From CAYQTE01 sp964420285 (lineage in GTDB: Bacteria > Planctomycetota > Phycisphaerae > Tepidisphaerales > Tepidisphaeraceae): 64,000 bases of DNA. Both the position numbers and the translations under genes were made by a program. The notes under the pieces were generated by a model. It saw only the letters and a program-made list of their open reading frames with translations. It ran no database searches and was not told where the DNA came from. This document shows positions 35,386 to 43,595 of the stretch, one piece after another. Where the stretch lies: the NCBI GenBank assembly GCA_964420285.1, contig CAYQTE010000019.1, positions 13,244 through 77,243 of the forward strand. The letters are read 5' to 3'. Numbering within the stretch: position 1 is the first letter of the stretch; each line of letters starts with the position of its first letter.

Positions 35386-36270
35386 TCATGGCATCACAGC
35401 GTCCGCCGCCAGATCATCGCTGTCGATGCTGCTGCTGACTGTCCCGATGTGCGTGTACTGAACCCAGCGGTCCTGGAGGACTTCCCCTTTGGCGGCGGGG
35501 CCGAGTTTCTTGATGGCGTCCTGGACTTTCTTGATGCGGTCGGGCAGGCCGGGGTGCGTGCTCATGATGCCGCCGCCCTTGGCCGCCGAGAGCGTTTGCA
35601 GGCGGATCAGGAAATTGAGGTATTGATGCGGGTCGTACTTGGCGGCGGCCATGATCTTGACGGCGCCGGCGTCGGCGGCGAATTCCTGGTCCTTGTCGTA
35701 GCCGGATTCCATCACTTCCGAGATGGTGCTGCCGGCCGCATTGGCGTACGCCTGCGTTCTGGCCGCGCCGCTGGCGACCTGGGTCAGGCCGGCAAATTCG
35801 CCCGCCTTTTTCGCGGCTTCCAGGCCGTCGTGGTTGCAGATGTGTGTCGTCTCATGCGCCAGCACACCGGCCAGTTCGGCTTCATTGTGAATCTGCAGGA
35901 GCAGGCCGTGCGTGATCAGGATATATCCATGCGGCCCGCTGAAGGCGTTGATCTCAGTGTCCGATTTCAGGATGGCGTATCTGTACATGAGATCGGGGCG
36001 CGGCGAGGCGGTAGCCACGACTTCGCCGACCAGCTCGACATACCTGGTCAGGCTGTCGTCGCCGTATAGGCCGTACGTGTTGGTCGCCTTGATCGCGATC
36101 GACTGGCCGAGGCTGTCCTCGTCCTTTTCGCTCATGTTGGCGGCCCGCAGGGCCGTGCCGCCGCCCTGAACCATTTGGCCGATGTCCATGTTATTGATGG
36201 CGCCCTTGCATCCGAAGAGGCCGGTCAAGACGCCCGTCGCCAGCAATCCCCTGATGAGCGATTTTCGCAT
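35386..36270 (-). CDS. M48 family metallopeptidase lipoprotein
   Basis: About 294 residues from ATG 36270; ATG 36303 adds 11 residues before the leader. A lipobox (GLFGC) near residue 21 predicts lipidation. The zinc motif HETTH (HExxH form) lies in AGVLAHETTHICNHDG, with the third ligand Glu in DKDQEFAADAGAVKIM. SGPHGYILITHGLL upstream is typical of the BepA/YcaL-type periplasmic M48 proteases. A role in envelope protein quality control is inferred. No TPR domain follows, unlike BepA. The C-terminus has GLPDRIKKVQ and ends in low-complexity polar residues. Confidence 0.88.
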   Translation of the reverse strand: MRKSLIRGLLATGVLTGLFGCKGAINNMDIGQMVQGGGTALRAANMSEKDEDSLGQSIAIKATNTYGLYGDDSLTRYVELVGEVVATASPRPDLMYRYAILKSDTEINAFSGPHGYILITHGLLLQIHNEAELAGVLAHETTHICNHDGLEAAKKAGEFAGLTQVASGAARTQAYANAAGSTISEVMESGYDKDQEFAADAGAVKIMAAAKYDPHQYLNFLIRLQTLSAAKGGGIMSTHPGLPDRIKKVQDAIKKLGPAAKGEVLQDRWVQYTHIGTVSSSIDSDDLAADAVMP

Positions 36271-36354
36271 GTGATGCACGAGCGGCAAATCCGCCCGGTC
36301 CATAATGAGAAGCCTTCAACCGTTCGCAAAACTCCCTCGACCAAACCGCGCCGA

Positions 36355-36867
36355 TCACTTGCCCAGTTTCGTTCCATCCGACAGCGTGCGGAATGCGGCC
36401 AGATCGGCCGGCGTCACCAGGCTGCGATCCTTTTCCATCTTCAACTCCAGCGTCGGGTCGAGGTTATTGTTCTTGGCCCAATCGGCGGCTTCGGGGTTAA
36501 GTCCCTTGCTCGCGGCCGATGCGCTGACGTCCGATGCCGTGGCATTGCCGCCGCCGGTTAGACCGCTGAAGAAATCGCCGCCCGGCCTGGTCGATTGCAC
36601 GTTGGACGAGAACACCCAACCGGTTACCGTGCTGCCGTCGGCGAGCGTCACCTGAACGTTGATCCAGTCCCCATCCCGCGCGATCACCGTCATCGCCGTG
36701 CCCTGCGGCGCGGTCGCCAGGAGCGTTGCGGCCGGCCCCTCATCCGACAGCACATTGGCCGTGTCCGTCACGTAAACCGTCTCGGCCAATGCCGTGCTGA
36801 CGCCGCCCAGCATCGCCATGCCAAGCACCACAGCCGGCCATCGCCGCGATCGAATTTTTCGCTTCAT
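36355..36867 (-). CDS. Exported SH3-domain protein
   Basis: 170 residues from ATG 36867 with AAAGGG upstream. Signal peptide AVVLGMAMLGGVSTALA-ET. An SH3b domain occupies about residues 28-95: VYVTDTANVLSDEGP, TLLATAPQGTAMTVIARDGDWINVQVTLADGSTVTGWVFSSNV (the D/G-D-W-x-x-V strand is a family mark). The remaining ~75 residues are Ser/Ala/Gly-rich. SH3b domains bind cell-wall peptides or scaffold proteins. It lies 51 bases upstream of the M48 gene on the same strand, and 51 bases after the cyclase gene. Confidence 0.75.
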   Translation of the reverse strand: MKRKIRSRRWPAVVLGMAMLGGVSTALAETVYVTDTANVLSDEGPAATLLATAPQGTAMTVIARDGDWINVQVTLADGSTVTGWVFSSNVQSTRPGGDFFSGLTGGGNATASDVSASAASKGLNPEAADWAKNNNLDPTLELKMEKDRSLVTPADLAAFRTLSDGTKLGK

Positions 36868-36918
36868 AACAACCCTTTGCCACATATCTCGCCGTGCATC
36901 GCACCGAACTCGCCGTCG

Positions 36919-38973
36919 TCACTTGCTCTTGTACCGATAGACGCCGTCCCAATCGTCGCCGGGCGGATCGGCCGCAAATTCGACGACGCGATTGAGCAGT
37001 GTACCGGTCGGCCCGTCGTCGGGGAAGTCTTTTTGCAGCGTCCGCAGAATCGCCTGGGCATCCGACCAATAGCGCCCGCTGTATCTTTCCAATGCCGATT
37101 CGTAACGCGCCGCCAGATCGCGCAGTGCATCCGTGCCGGCGCCCTCGGCCAGCGGCTCGAACACCGCCATCGGCTGCGTGCGGCCCTTCACCGCGATCAC
37201 ATCCACCTTCCGCAGGAGAAACTGGGATCGCACCTCATCCGCCGTCGGCTGGCTGACCAGCAATCGCGTTCCATAAAACTTATTTGCCGCCTCCAGCCGG
37301 CTGGCCAGGTTCACCGAATCGCCCATGACGGTGTAGTTGAACTTCTGATCCGATCCGAACGTCCCGGCCGCCATCGCGCCGGTGTTCAGGCCGATCCGCG
37401 TGTGCATGTTGTTCCCGCCACGACGATTGAGTTCCTCGGTCATGTCGATTTCGCGCTGCCGCATCGCCACGGCCGCGCGACAGGCGCGCAGTGCATGGTC
37501 CGGCTGCGGCGAGATCGGCGGGTTCCAGAACGCGACAATCGCATCGCCCACAAATTTGTCCAGCGTTCCCTCCTGTTGCCATATGAGATGCGTCATCTGC
37601 CCGAAATAGAACCGCAGAAGTTCGCTCAGCCGCTCGGGCTCCAGCTTCTCGCTGAGATCTGTGAACCCCGCGATATCCGTAAACATGACGGTCATCTCGC
37701 GGCGCTCGCTGTCGATCTTGAGGCTGTCACGGTTCCGCTCCAAATCGGCTGCCACGGCTGGTGATACATATTGCGACAGCGCCTTGACGAACAGCCGCCG
37801 GTCGCGGTTCTCGACCAGATAGCTCCACGCCATGCCCGCCACCACCGAGACGATCGACGCCAGCATCGGTTCCGCCGGCGCCAGCCATCGAATCGTCCAG
37901 CCCTGGAACAATTCCATCGGCACCCCCACCGCCAGCGCGAACGCCACCGCCGCCAGCAGCAATTTCACCCACATCCGCCGCGGCAAAATCGCCCCGCATG
38001 CGCCAAAGATCGCCGCCAGCAACCCCATCGCCAGTCGCCACGCCGTCCCCACTGGCTCAACCCGCATCGCATCCAGCATGTTCTGGATCGCCGTCGCGTG
38101 CAGTTCCGCCCCCGGCGTCACGTCCGAAAGCGGTGTGCTCTTGAGGTCATACGTACCGGCCGACGTACCGGCTACGATCACGATCTTGCCGCGGAAATCC
38201 GAGTCCGATATCCCGTTGTCCGCCAGCCCGCGCGTCGTCGGATTGCCGATCGCCGCCAGCACGTTAATTGCCGAAAGATATTTGAAGGTCCGCTGCGTCT
38301 TGCCATCCCGATCCGTGTACTGCTGCGGACCGTAAAACCGCAAGAGAAACGGCTGCGTCGTCGGCCATTTGGCGCTCAGACCGGCCGCCTTGATCGTCGC
38401 CAGCGCCAGCGAATCGTTTCCCTTCGCCGTGACCGGGTAATACCAGCGCGCCACATCCTGATCGAAATTGACCGCCCCGAACACCGGCTTCTTTTTGCAC
38501 GGCGGCGTGAAGCGGTCCCAGTCGCCGTCGGGCAGTTCCATGTTGGCGAAAACCACCGGTATCTTCGACGCATCCGCCGCTGCCGCCAGTGCCGGATCGT
38601 CACCGGATACCGCATGCTGGCTGAACGTCAGATCGAACGCCACCGCCTTGGCCCCATGTGCATTGCAGAATTGGATGACCGCCCCCCAGATCATCCGCGG
38701 CCACGGCCAGCCGACGCCCTTTTGCTGGTCCACCATATCCAAACTGCGATCGTCCACCGCGATGATGACGATCGGCCCCTTCTCCTGATTCTCCACTGGC
38801 CGTCGCCTATAGAACGCATCGTACATGACATTATTGAGCAACCCCATCGGCGCGCGCACCCCCGGCGTCGCCGCCATAGCCGCCACCAGCCCAATCGCCA
38901 AAACCCCGATGATCCCCCCCGCCGCCGCGTGCCGGATCAACTTCCCGCCAGGGAGCTTTGGGAGATTTGCCAT
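36919..38973 (-). CDS. CHASE2-domain class III adenylate/guanylate cyclase
   Basis: 684 residues from ATG 38973 (MANLPKLPG); an ATG at 39033 overlaps the tRNA promoter. An N-terminal membrane helix is followed by an extracytoplasmic CHASE2 domain (FYRRRPVENQEKGPIVIIAVDD to VIVAGTSAG), three further helices (WRLAMGLLAAIFGACGA and neighbours), and a cytoplasmic catalytic domain starting MTVMFTDIAGFTDLSEKL, with the Mg-binding FTDIAGF and DGDAIVAFWNP-like FVGDAIVAFWN. The Lys/Asp residues that choose ATP over GTP are not clearly read, so the product (cAMP or cGMP) is unsure. CHASE2 senses an unknown periplasmic cue. Confidence 0.9.
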   Translation of the reverse strand: MANLPKLPGGKLIRHAAAGGIIGVLAIGLVAAMAATPGVRAPMGLLNNVMYDAFYRRRPVENQEKGPIVIIAVDDRSLDMVDQQKGVGWPWPRMIWGAVIQFCNAHGAKAVAFDLTFSQHAVSGDDPALAAAADASKIPVVFANMELPDGDWDRFTPPCKKKPVFGAVNFDQDVARWYYPVTAKGNDSLALATIKAAGLSAKWPTTQPFLLRFYGPQQYTDRDGKTQRTFKYLSAINVLAAIGNPTTRGLADNGISDSDFRGKIVIVAGTSAGTYDLKSTPLSDVTPGAELHATAIQNMLDAMRVEPVGTAWRLAMGLLAAIFGACGAILPRRMWVKLLLAAVAFALAVGVPMELFQGWTIRWLAPAEPMLASIVSVVAGMAWSYLVENRDRRLFVKALSQYVSPAVAADLERNRDSLKIDSERREMTVMFTDIAGFTDLSEKLEPERLSELLRFYFGQMTHLIWQQEGTLDKFVGDAIVAFWNPPISPQPDHALRACRAAVAMRQREIDMTEELNRRGGNNMHTRIGLNTGAMAAGTFGSDQKFNYTVMGDSVNLASRLEAANKFYGTRLLVSQPTADEVRSQFLLRKVDVIAVKGRTQPMAVFEPLAEGAGTDALRDLAARYESALERYSGRYWSDAQAILRTLQKDFPDDGPTGTLLNRVVEFAADPPGDDWDGVYRYKSK

Positions 38974-39004
38974 GCCCGGCAGCTTACCAAAACCGGAAAT
39001 ACCC

Positions 39005-39033
39005 TTCGACTTTTGGCCAGGGCTGGTTATCAT
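39005..39033 (+). promoter_or_regulatory. Putative promoter of tRNA-Gly
   Basis: TTCGAC (39005-39010), a 17-base spacer and TATCAT (39028-39033) end 10 bases before the tRNA 5' end. The -35 is a weak match. Confidence 0.4.
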
Positions 39034-39043
39034 GGGAGCGGCT

Positions 39044-39115
39044 GCGGGCGTAATTCAGTGGTAGAATGCAGCCTTCCCAAGGCTGACGTCGAGGGTTCGA
39101 ATCCCTTCGCCCGCT
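39044..39115 (+). tRNA. tRNA-Gly (anticodon CCC)
   Basis: A full cloverleaf can be folded. The acceptor arm is GCGGGCG (39044-39050) with CGCCCGC (39108-39114) and T as discriminator. The D arm contains TTCAGTGGTAGAA. The anticodon stem is CAGCC/GGCTG with loop TTCCCAA and anticodon CCC at 39076-39078. The T arm is GAGGG TTCGAAT CCCTT. The terminal CCA is not encoded. It reads glycine codon GGG. It lies between a cyclase gene and an epimerase-like gene, both on the opposite strand. Confidence 0.95.
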
Positions 39116-39149
39116 CTTGTCCTCGTGTATTGCGTGCGGTTCAGGGGGA

Positions 39150-40088
39150 TCAATCGCCGCCAAGCAAATCCGCCAGCGCGCCCTCGAGATTCGGGAATTG
39201 GAATGTGAATCCCTCGTGCATGAGCCGCGTGGGCACACATCGCCGCCCCAGCAGCGCCAGTTCCGGATCGGTCCGGAGTATCACCGAGCCGATGCGCACC
39301 AATACGGCCGGGACGGGCGGCGACCACGGGCGATGAACGGCGCGGCGCAGCAGTCGCATGAAATCGCGGTTGGGGACTGGATTGGGAGCGGTGACGACAT
39401 ACGCGCCGCGCATTGAATCGTCGACGATGGCTCGATGGATGATGCGGTGAAGATCGGTTTCGTGGATCCAACTGATGAATTGCCGGCCGGTGCCGATTCG
39501 GCCACCCAGGCCAAGTCGGGCCAGACGCGACAGTGTTGCAAGCGCCCCGCCGTCGCGGCCAAGAACGAAACTAATGCGCAGCACAACCGTGCGAACGCTG
39601 GGCAGCGCAAGTTCGGCCAGCGCCGCTTCCCACGCGAGGCCCACCTGCGGCGCGAAACCCGTGCCGACCAGTGACGACTCGTCGAGAATCTGGTCGTCGG
39701 TGTCGCCGTATATGTGCGCCGTCCCCGATTGAATCCAAACCGGCGGCGGCGATGAACAGCGTTTCACGGCCTGTCCCAACACGTTCACTGAATCGACACG
39801 GGAATCCAATATTGCCGCTTTGTTCGCCGTCGTCTTGCGGCAATCCACGCTCCGGCCGACGACGTTCACGATGGCCGACGCGCCCTCCAGTTCCTCTTCC
39901 CACGGCCCAATGGTCTTCGCATCCCAGGCAACAAACCGCACAGACCCGACATCTCGAGCAGGCCCGCGTGTCAGCACAACAGCGCTTTGCGCCACGGCCG
40001 ACAAGTGACGAATCAAACCGCTGCCCAGAAACCCGCTGCCCCCGGCGATGACCAGGCGTTTGATTGCGTTGGCATTTGCGTCGCTCAT
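39150..40088 (-). CDS. TIGR01777-like NAD(P)-dependent epimerase-type protein
   Basis: 312 residues from ATG 40088. The Rossmann motif IAGGSGFLGSGLIRHL, SAIVNVVGRSVDCR and the loop IQSGTAHIYGDTDD place it in the TIGR01777 (YfcH-like) branch of the extended SDR superfamily. QFISWIHETDLHRII and the C-terminal LLGRRCVPTRLMHEGFTFQFP also match that family. The usual Tyr-x3-Lys is absent, as in most members. Function unknown; often linked to cell division or envelope genes elsewhere. Convergent with the tRNA gene. Confidence 0.85.
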   Translation of the reverse strand: MSDANANAIKRLVIAGGSGFLGSGLIRHLSAVAQSAVVLTRGPARDVGSVRFVAWDAKTIGPWEEELEGASAIVNVVGRSVDCRKTTANKAAILDSRVDSVNVLGQAVKRCSSPPPVWIQSGTAHIYGDTDDQILDESSLVGTGFAPQVGLAWEAALAELALPSVRTVVLRISFVLGRDGGALATLSRLARLGLGGRIGTGRQFISWIHETDLHRIIHRAIVDDSMRGAYVVTAPNPVPNRDFMRLLRRAVHRPWSPPVPAVLVRIGSVILRTDPELALLGRRCVPTRLMHEGFTFQFPNLEGALADLLGGD

Positions 40089-40620
40089 GGCAAACCATAT
40101 TCCGGTGCTGGCGGCACTTCTCCATATTTCGGAAGTTTCAAAAAATACCATGCCGCCAGTTCCGCAGTGATTCTGAAATCCGGGCTGGGTTGCCCGCCTT
40201 GCCGTTGCCTGCCGTTTCCCAGCAGGTCTGGCCTGTAAGAAGTCGCCAAATCCCGGACAGCGGAATCAACCCCCCCCGCCGGCGCATATTGCGACCGCAA
40301 CGGCGGCGGCCCGTGCCACGATGACTTCCAGCGGCAGGATAACAGCAATCCCAACCGCGAAGCACCGACGCCCAAGCGCGCAAGCTGGCAGGCAATCAGC
40401 CAAGTCCAATAACGTGTAATCGCTCTGCGCGGAACGTTCCACGTTTGATCGACGGCGGTGCGCTGCAAACGGAATCTCGCAAAAAAGTAACGTGCTCCTT
40501 ACCCGCCGTCCTATTCCAGACGATCGATATATACGTTGCAAGCGCTACAAATACCGCAGGTTCAACTCTACCAGCCTGTGGCAAAAGTCGCGCCGACGGG
40601 AGTTTGGCGAAGGGTATCAT
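40089..40620. other. 532-bp intergenic region upstream of the TonB receptor
   Basis: Divergent promoter region. One open frame of about 127 codons (40468 to 40085, minus) would touch the start of the SDR gene but has Arg/Pro/Gly-rich, non-protein-like composition and no ribosome site, so I call no gene. No riboswitch motif was found; a leader of roughly 60-120 bases is likely. The base composition is slightly less GC-rich near 40440-40600. Confidence 0.5.
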
Positions 40621-42827
40621 ATGGCAGCCCATAGGCGACGGTGGTCGATCACATTCACGATTGTGCTGGCGACGGCGTCTTTGGCCCTGGCCGACGACAC
40701 TCCGCCGGCCACGCAGCCCGCGACCTCCGGCACGCCTGCCGCGTCCGGAGGCGACTTCACGAACATGTCGCTGGAGGATCTGCTCAACGTTCAAGTCGTG
40801 GGGCCGGCCGGGTTGACGGCCACCGACGTGCGGCATCTGCCCCTTGACGTGACGGAGCTTGATGCCCGGGATATCGAGCACTCGGGGGCTGAGGATCTGA
40901 ATCACTTGTTCCAGGACTACGTGCCCAACGCGGAAATCATCAACCATCACGCGCCGGAGATGAATCTGGGATTCAACGGGATCATCAGCGACCGCGAGGA
41001 CAAGTATCTCTACCAGGTCAACGGCGTCACGCTGAACAACCGAATGCTGTTCGGCGCCAACGATGAACGCGACCTGCCGCTCATGGGAGATATTAACATG
41101 GTTGATGTGGTGACCGGACCGGCGTCGGCCACCTACGGCTCGGGCGCGCTGGCGGGCGTCATTGATGTCAACACGTACAACGGACTGACGTTCCAGGGAT
41201 CGGACGTCACCGTGCGGCAGGGCCTCGTGGACCAGTATACATCCGCCGAGGCCCGGTACGGCCGCAAATTGAGCGATACCTCCGGCTTGTTTGTGTACTA
41301 CGGGTACGCCGACATGTCCGGAACCGACGATTCCTATTTTATTGGCAAATCGTACCCGGCGACAAACGGCCTGCCCGCCAATATCGCGGGTCAGCCCTAT
41401 TCCGGCCCGAAGGACAACGACGGCACGACCGCGTTTGGCGCGCCGTGGCAAAAGGCCTTTGTGAGCTATGTGGACGGGCCTTGGGAACTATGGGGGCGCT
41501 TCACCCAGGACGGAAGCGAGACACAACCCCGCCGCGATATCTACACCAACTCCAAACCGGCGAATGATCCCGTGGACACATGGACGGAAGGACGCTCGAC
41601 CGAAAATCAACAGGTAACCGCGACGGCCCGCTTCAGGAAGGATCTGTCGCAGACCTGGAACCTGGATCTGCTGCAAAGCTACGACGTGTGGGTGGCGACG
41701 GACCAGCGCTGGGGCGACAGCCCGGGCAAGCCAGTGCGGGTTTCCGACGAGAACCAGCTCTTCAGCCATGCGATAGCGACATGGACGCCGTGTGATTCCC
41801 AGTCAATCGCCTTCGGGACCGAGTATTCGCATCTGTGGTACGATGATCCCCCGGACTCCGACTCGCTGGACAGCACGCCGGTGGTAACCCAGCGAACCTG
41901 GCAGGTCGACACGATCTCGTTCCTGGCGGAAGACCAGTGGAAGATCGATAAGCAGTGGACGCTGTTCCTCAGCGCGCGGACCGACAAGAACACATTTACG
42001 CATTGGCTGCTGTCGCCGCGCGGCACGCTGGTCTACACGCCCACCAGGGACGACACGATCAAATTCATCGAAGGCAAAGCCGACCGCCGCCAGGACGACG
42101 AAACTCTGTGGGGCCAGTGGGAACGCACCGGAACCTTCGCCAGTCCGGAAACCCTCGGCACCACGGAGCTCGAATACGAACACAAATTGACCAAACAACT
42201 CAAATTCGGCGCCAATGGATTCCTGGAAAATTACAACGCCGTCGGCTGGGATCCCAATGCCCTGGAGGCCACAACACTCGGCCGGTTCGAGATTGCCGGT
42301 GGAGAACTCGCGCTGAACTACAAATCCGACTCCACGCGGTGGACGTTCTCGGAAGGTGTCTCAACGCTGGTGCATGCCAGTGTGCCCTACGGATCACCCC
42401 GGCCTCGCAGGGAATCAGCGCCGCGCCGTATGGGTACGGCAACGAACTGGCCGAGTGGGCTCCCTCGATCACCAAGCTGGCGGTCGAGCACGACCTGACC
42501 CGACAATGGACGGCCAGCGCCTCGATGGTCTATTACTCCGGTTTCCCCGGCGCAAAGGATTATTCCCATTACGCCGCCACGCTCACTTCCGCTCCTTCGG
42601 CCGTGCCGCTCAGCGACCCGGGAAACAACACCGCCTACGGCCCGAACTTGTACGTGAACATGGGACTGGAGTACCACCCATCGAAGAATTGGACGTTCCG
42701 CGTGGACGCGTACAACCTTGAATCCCTCGTGGACCCGAAGTTGTCGAAGGTCAATTACATCCTGCGCGAATCCGAATACAACGAACAGCCCGCCGCCGTT
42801 GCCTTCATGATCCGCTACACGTTCTGA
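40621..42827 (+). pseudogene. TonB-dependent outer-membrane receptor, broken by a frameshift
   Basis: ATG 40621, with GAAGGG seven bases upstream, starts a signal peptide (WSITFTIVLATASLALA-DD). A plug domain contains LLNVQVVGPAG, HLFQDYVPNAEI, YLYQVNGVTLNN and VVTGPASATYGSGALAGVIDV, followed by barrel repeats. The frame breaks near 42397-42400 at a CCCC run: adding one C restores PPASQGISAAPYGYGN and joins the rest, which ends in MIRYTF with a typical terminal Phe. Restored length is about 735 residues. It could be a sequencing error, a true knock-out or a phase-variable tract. Such receptors import iron complexes, sugars or vitamins; the downstream cluster suggests a signal role. Confidence 0.85.
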
Positions 42828-43018
42828 CCGGACCATAGGCGTAGGGAAATGCGGGATTTCAGTACCGGCGAACCGTCACAGCGTCCAGCTATCCGGTCGG
42901 GAACAGATCGCCGATGCGATGGGATTCGCCTGCCGGCAACCGGGCATTCTAATGCGGCACCAAATTCGCTCCGATGGATGTAATTGAGGAGCCAGACATT
43001 GAGTGCGTTTCAAATTGC

Positions 43019-43579
43019 ATGGCTTTCCAGATGCACGTTTTGACGACTAGCGTTTGTTCGATTGTGGCGGCTGTGGTTTTGCCGGGTTTGTGCGACCCCG
43101 CTCTGGCCGACGCGCCGTCCCTCCAACATCAGGTTGAGGGCGCGTTCATCTACAACTTCACGCAATACGTCGAATGGCCGCCCCAGGCGTTTGCGGACGG
43201 CGGATCGCCTTTTGTCGTCATGGTGATCGGGGACGATGCTTTTGCCAAGGAGTTGGAACAAATCATGGCCGGCAAGGCTGTTGAGAAGCGGCAGATTGTT
43301 GTTCAACACTGCGCTTCGGCCGACAAAATCGGCGGTTGCCAGATTCTGTTCGTTCCGGCCTCCCAGAACAATTCGCTGAAGACGATCATTGAAGCCATCG
43401 GCACCAAACCGGTTTTGACGGTGGGCGAGAGTGATTCGTTCATGCCCGACGGCGGCGGGATTCGTCTGTTCGTGGAGGACGGGAAGATGAAATTCGAATT
43501 GGACCCGGATGTGCTGGAGGCATCAAAGCTGCGGCCCAGCGCCAAGTTGATGAAACTGGCCAGGATTTACCACAGGTAA
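43019..43579 (+). CDS. YfiR family periplasmic protein (DUF4154)
   Basis: 186 residues from ATG 43019; ATG 42974 would add 15 polar residues ahead of the signal peptide TSVCSIVAAVVLPGLCDPALA. YfiR features: VEGAFIYNFTQYVEWPPQAF, VMVIGDDAFAKELEQIM, IGGCQILFVPASQNNS, PVLTVGESDSFMPDGGGIRLF and LRPSAKLMKLARIY. In Pseudomonas, periplasmic YfiR represses the diguanylate cyclase YfiN. Here it lies directly after a TonB receptor gene and 16 bases before a CHASE8-type histidine kinase gene, so a similar sensor role is likely. No cyclase with CHASE8 is in this cluster. Confidence 0.85.
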   Translation: MAFQMHVLTTSVCSIVAAVVLPGLCDPALADAPSLQHQVEGAFIYNFTQYVEWPPQAFADGGSPFVVMVIGDDAFAKELEQIMAGKAVEKRQIVVQHCASADKIGGCQILFVPASQNNSLKTIIEAIGTKPVLTVGESDSFMPDGGGIRLFVEDGKMKFELDPDVLEASKLRPSAKLMKLARIYHR

Positions 43580-43595
43580 GCGTCGGAGTTGGACC

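Noticed and set aside
40085..40468. A 127-codon minus-strand frame upstream of the TIGR01777-like gene
   Set aside because: Arg/Pro/Gly/Trp-rich without any predicted fold; it overlaps the SDR start by a few bases.
42840..42960. Possible c-di-GMP or cobalamin riboswitch ahead of the YfiR gene
   Set aside because: No match to the conserved cores of either class on inspection; a covariance-model search (Infernal) would settle it.
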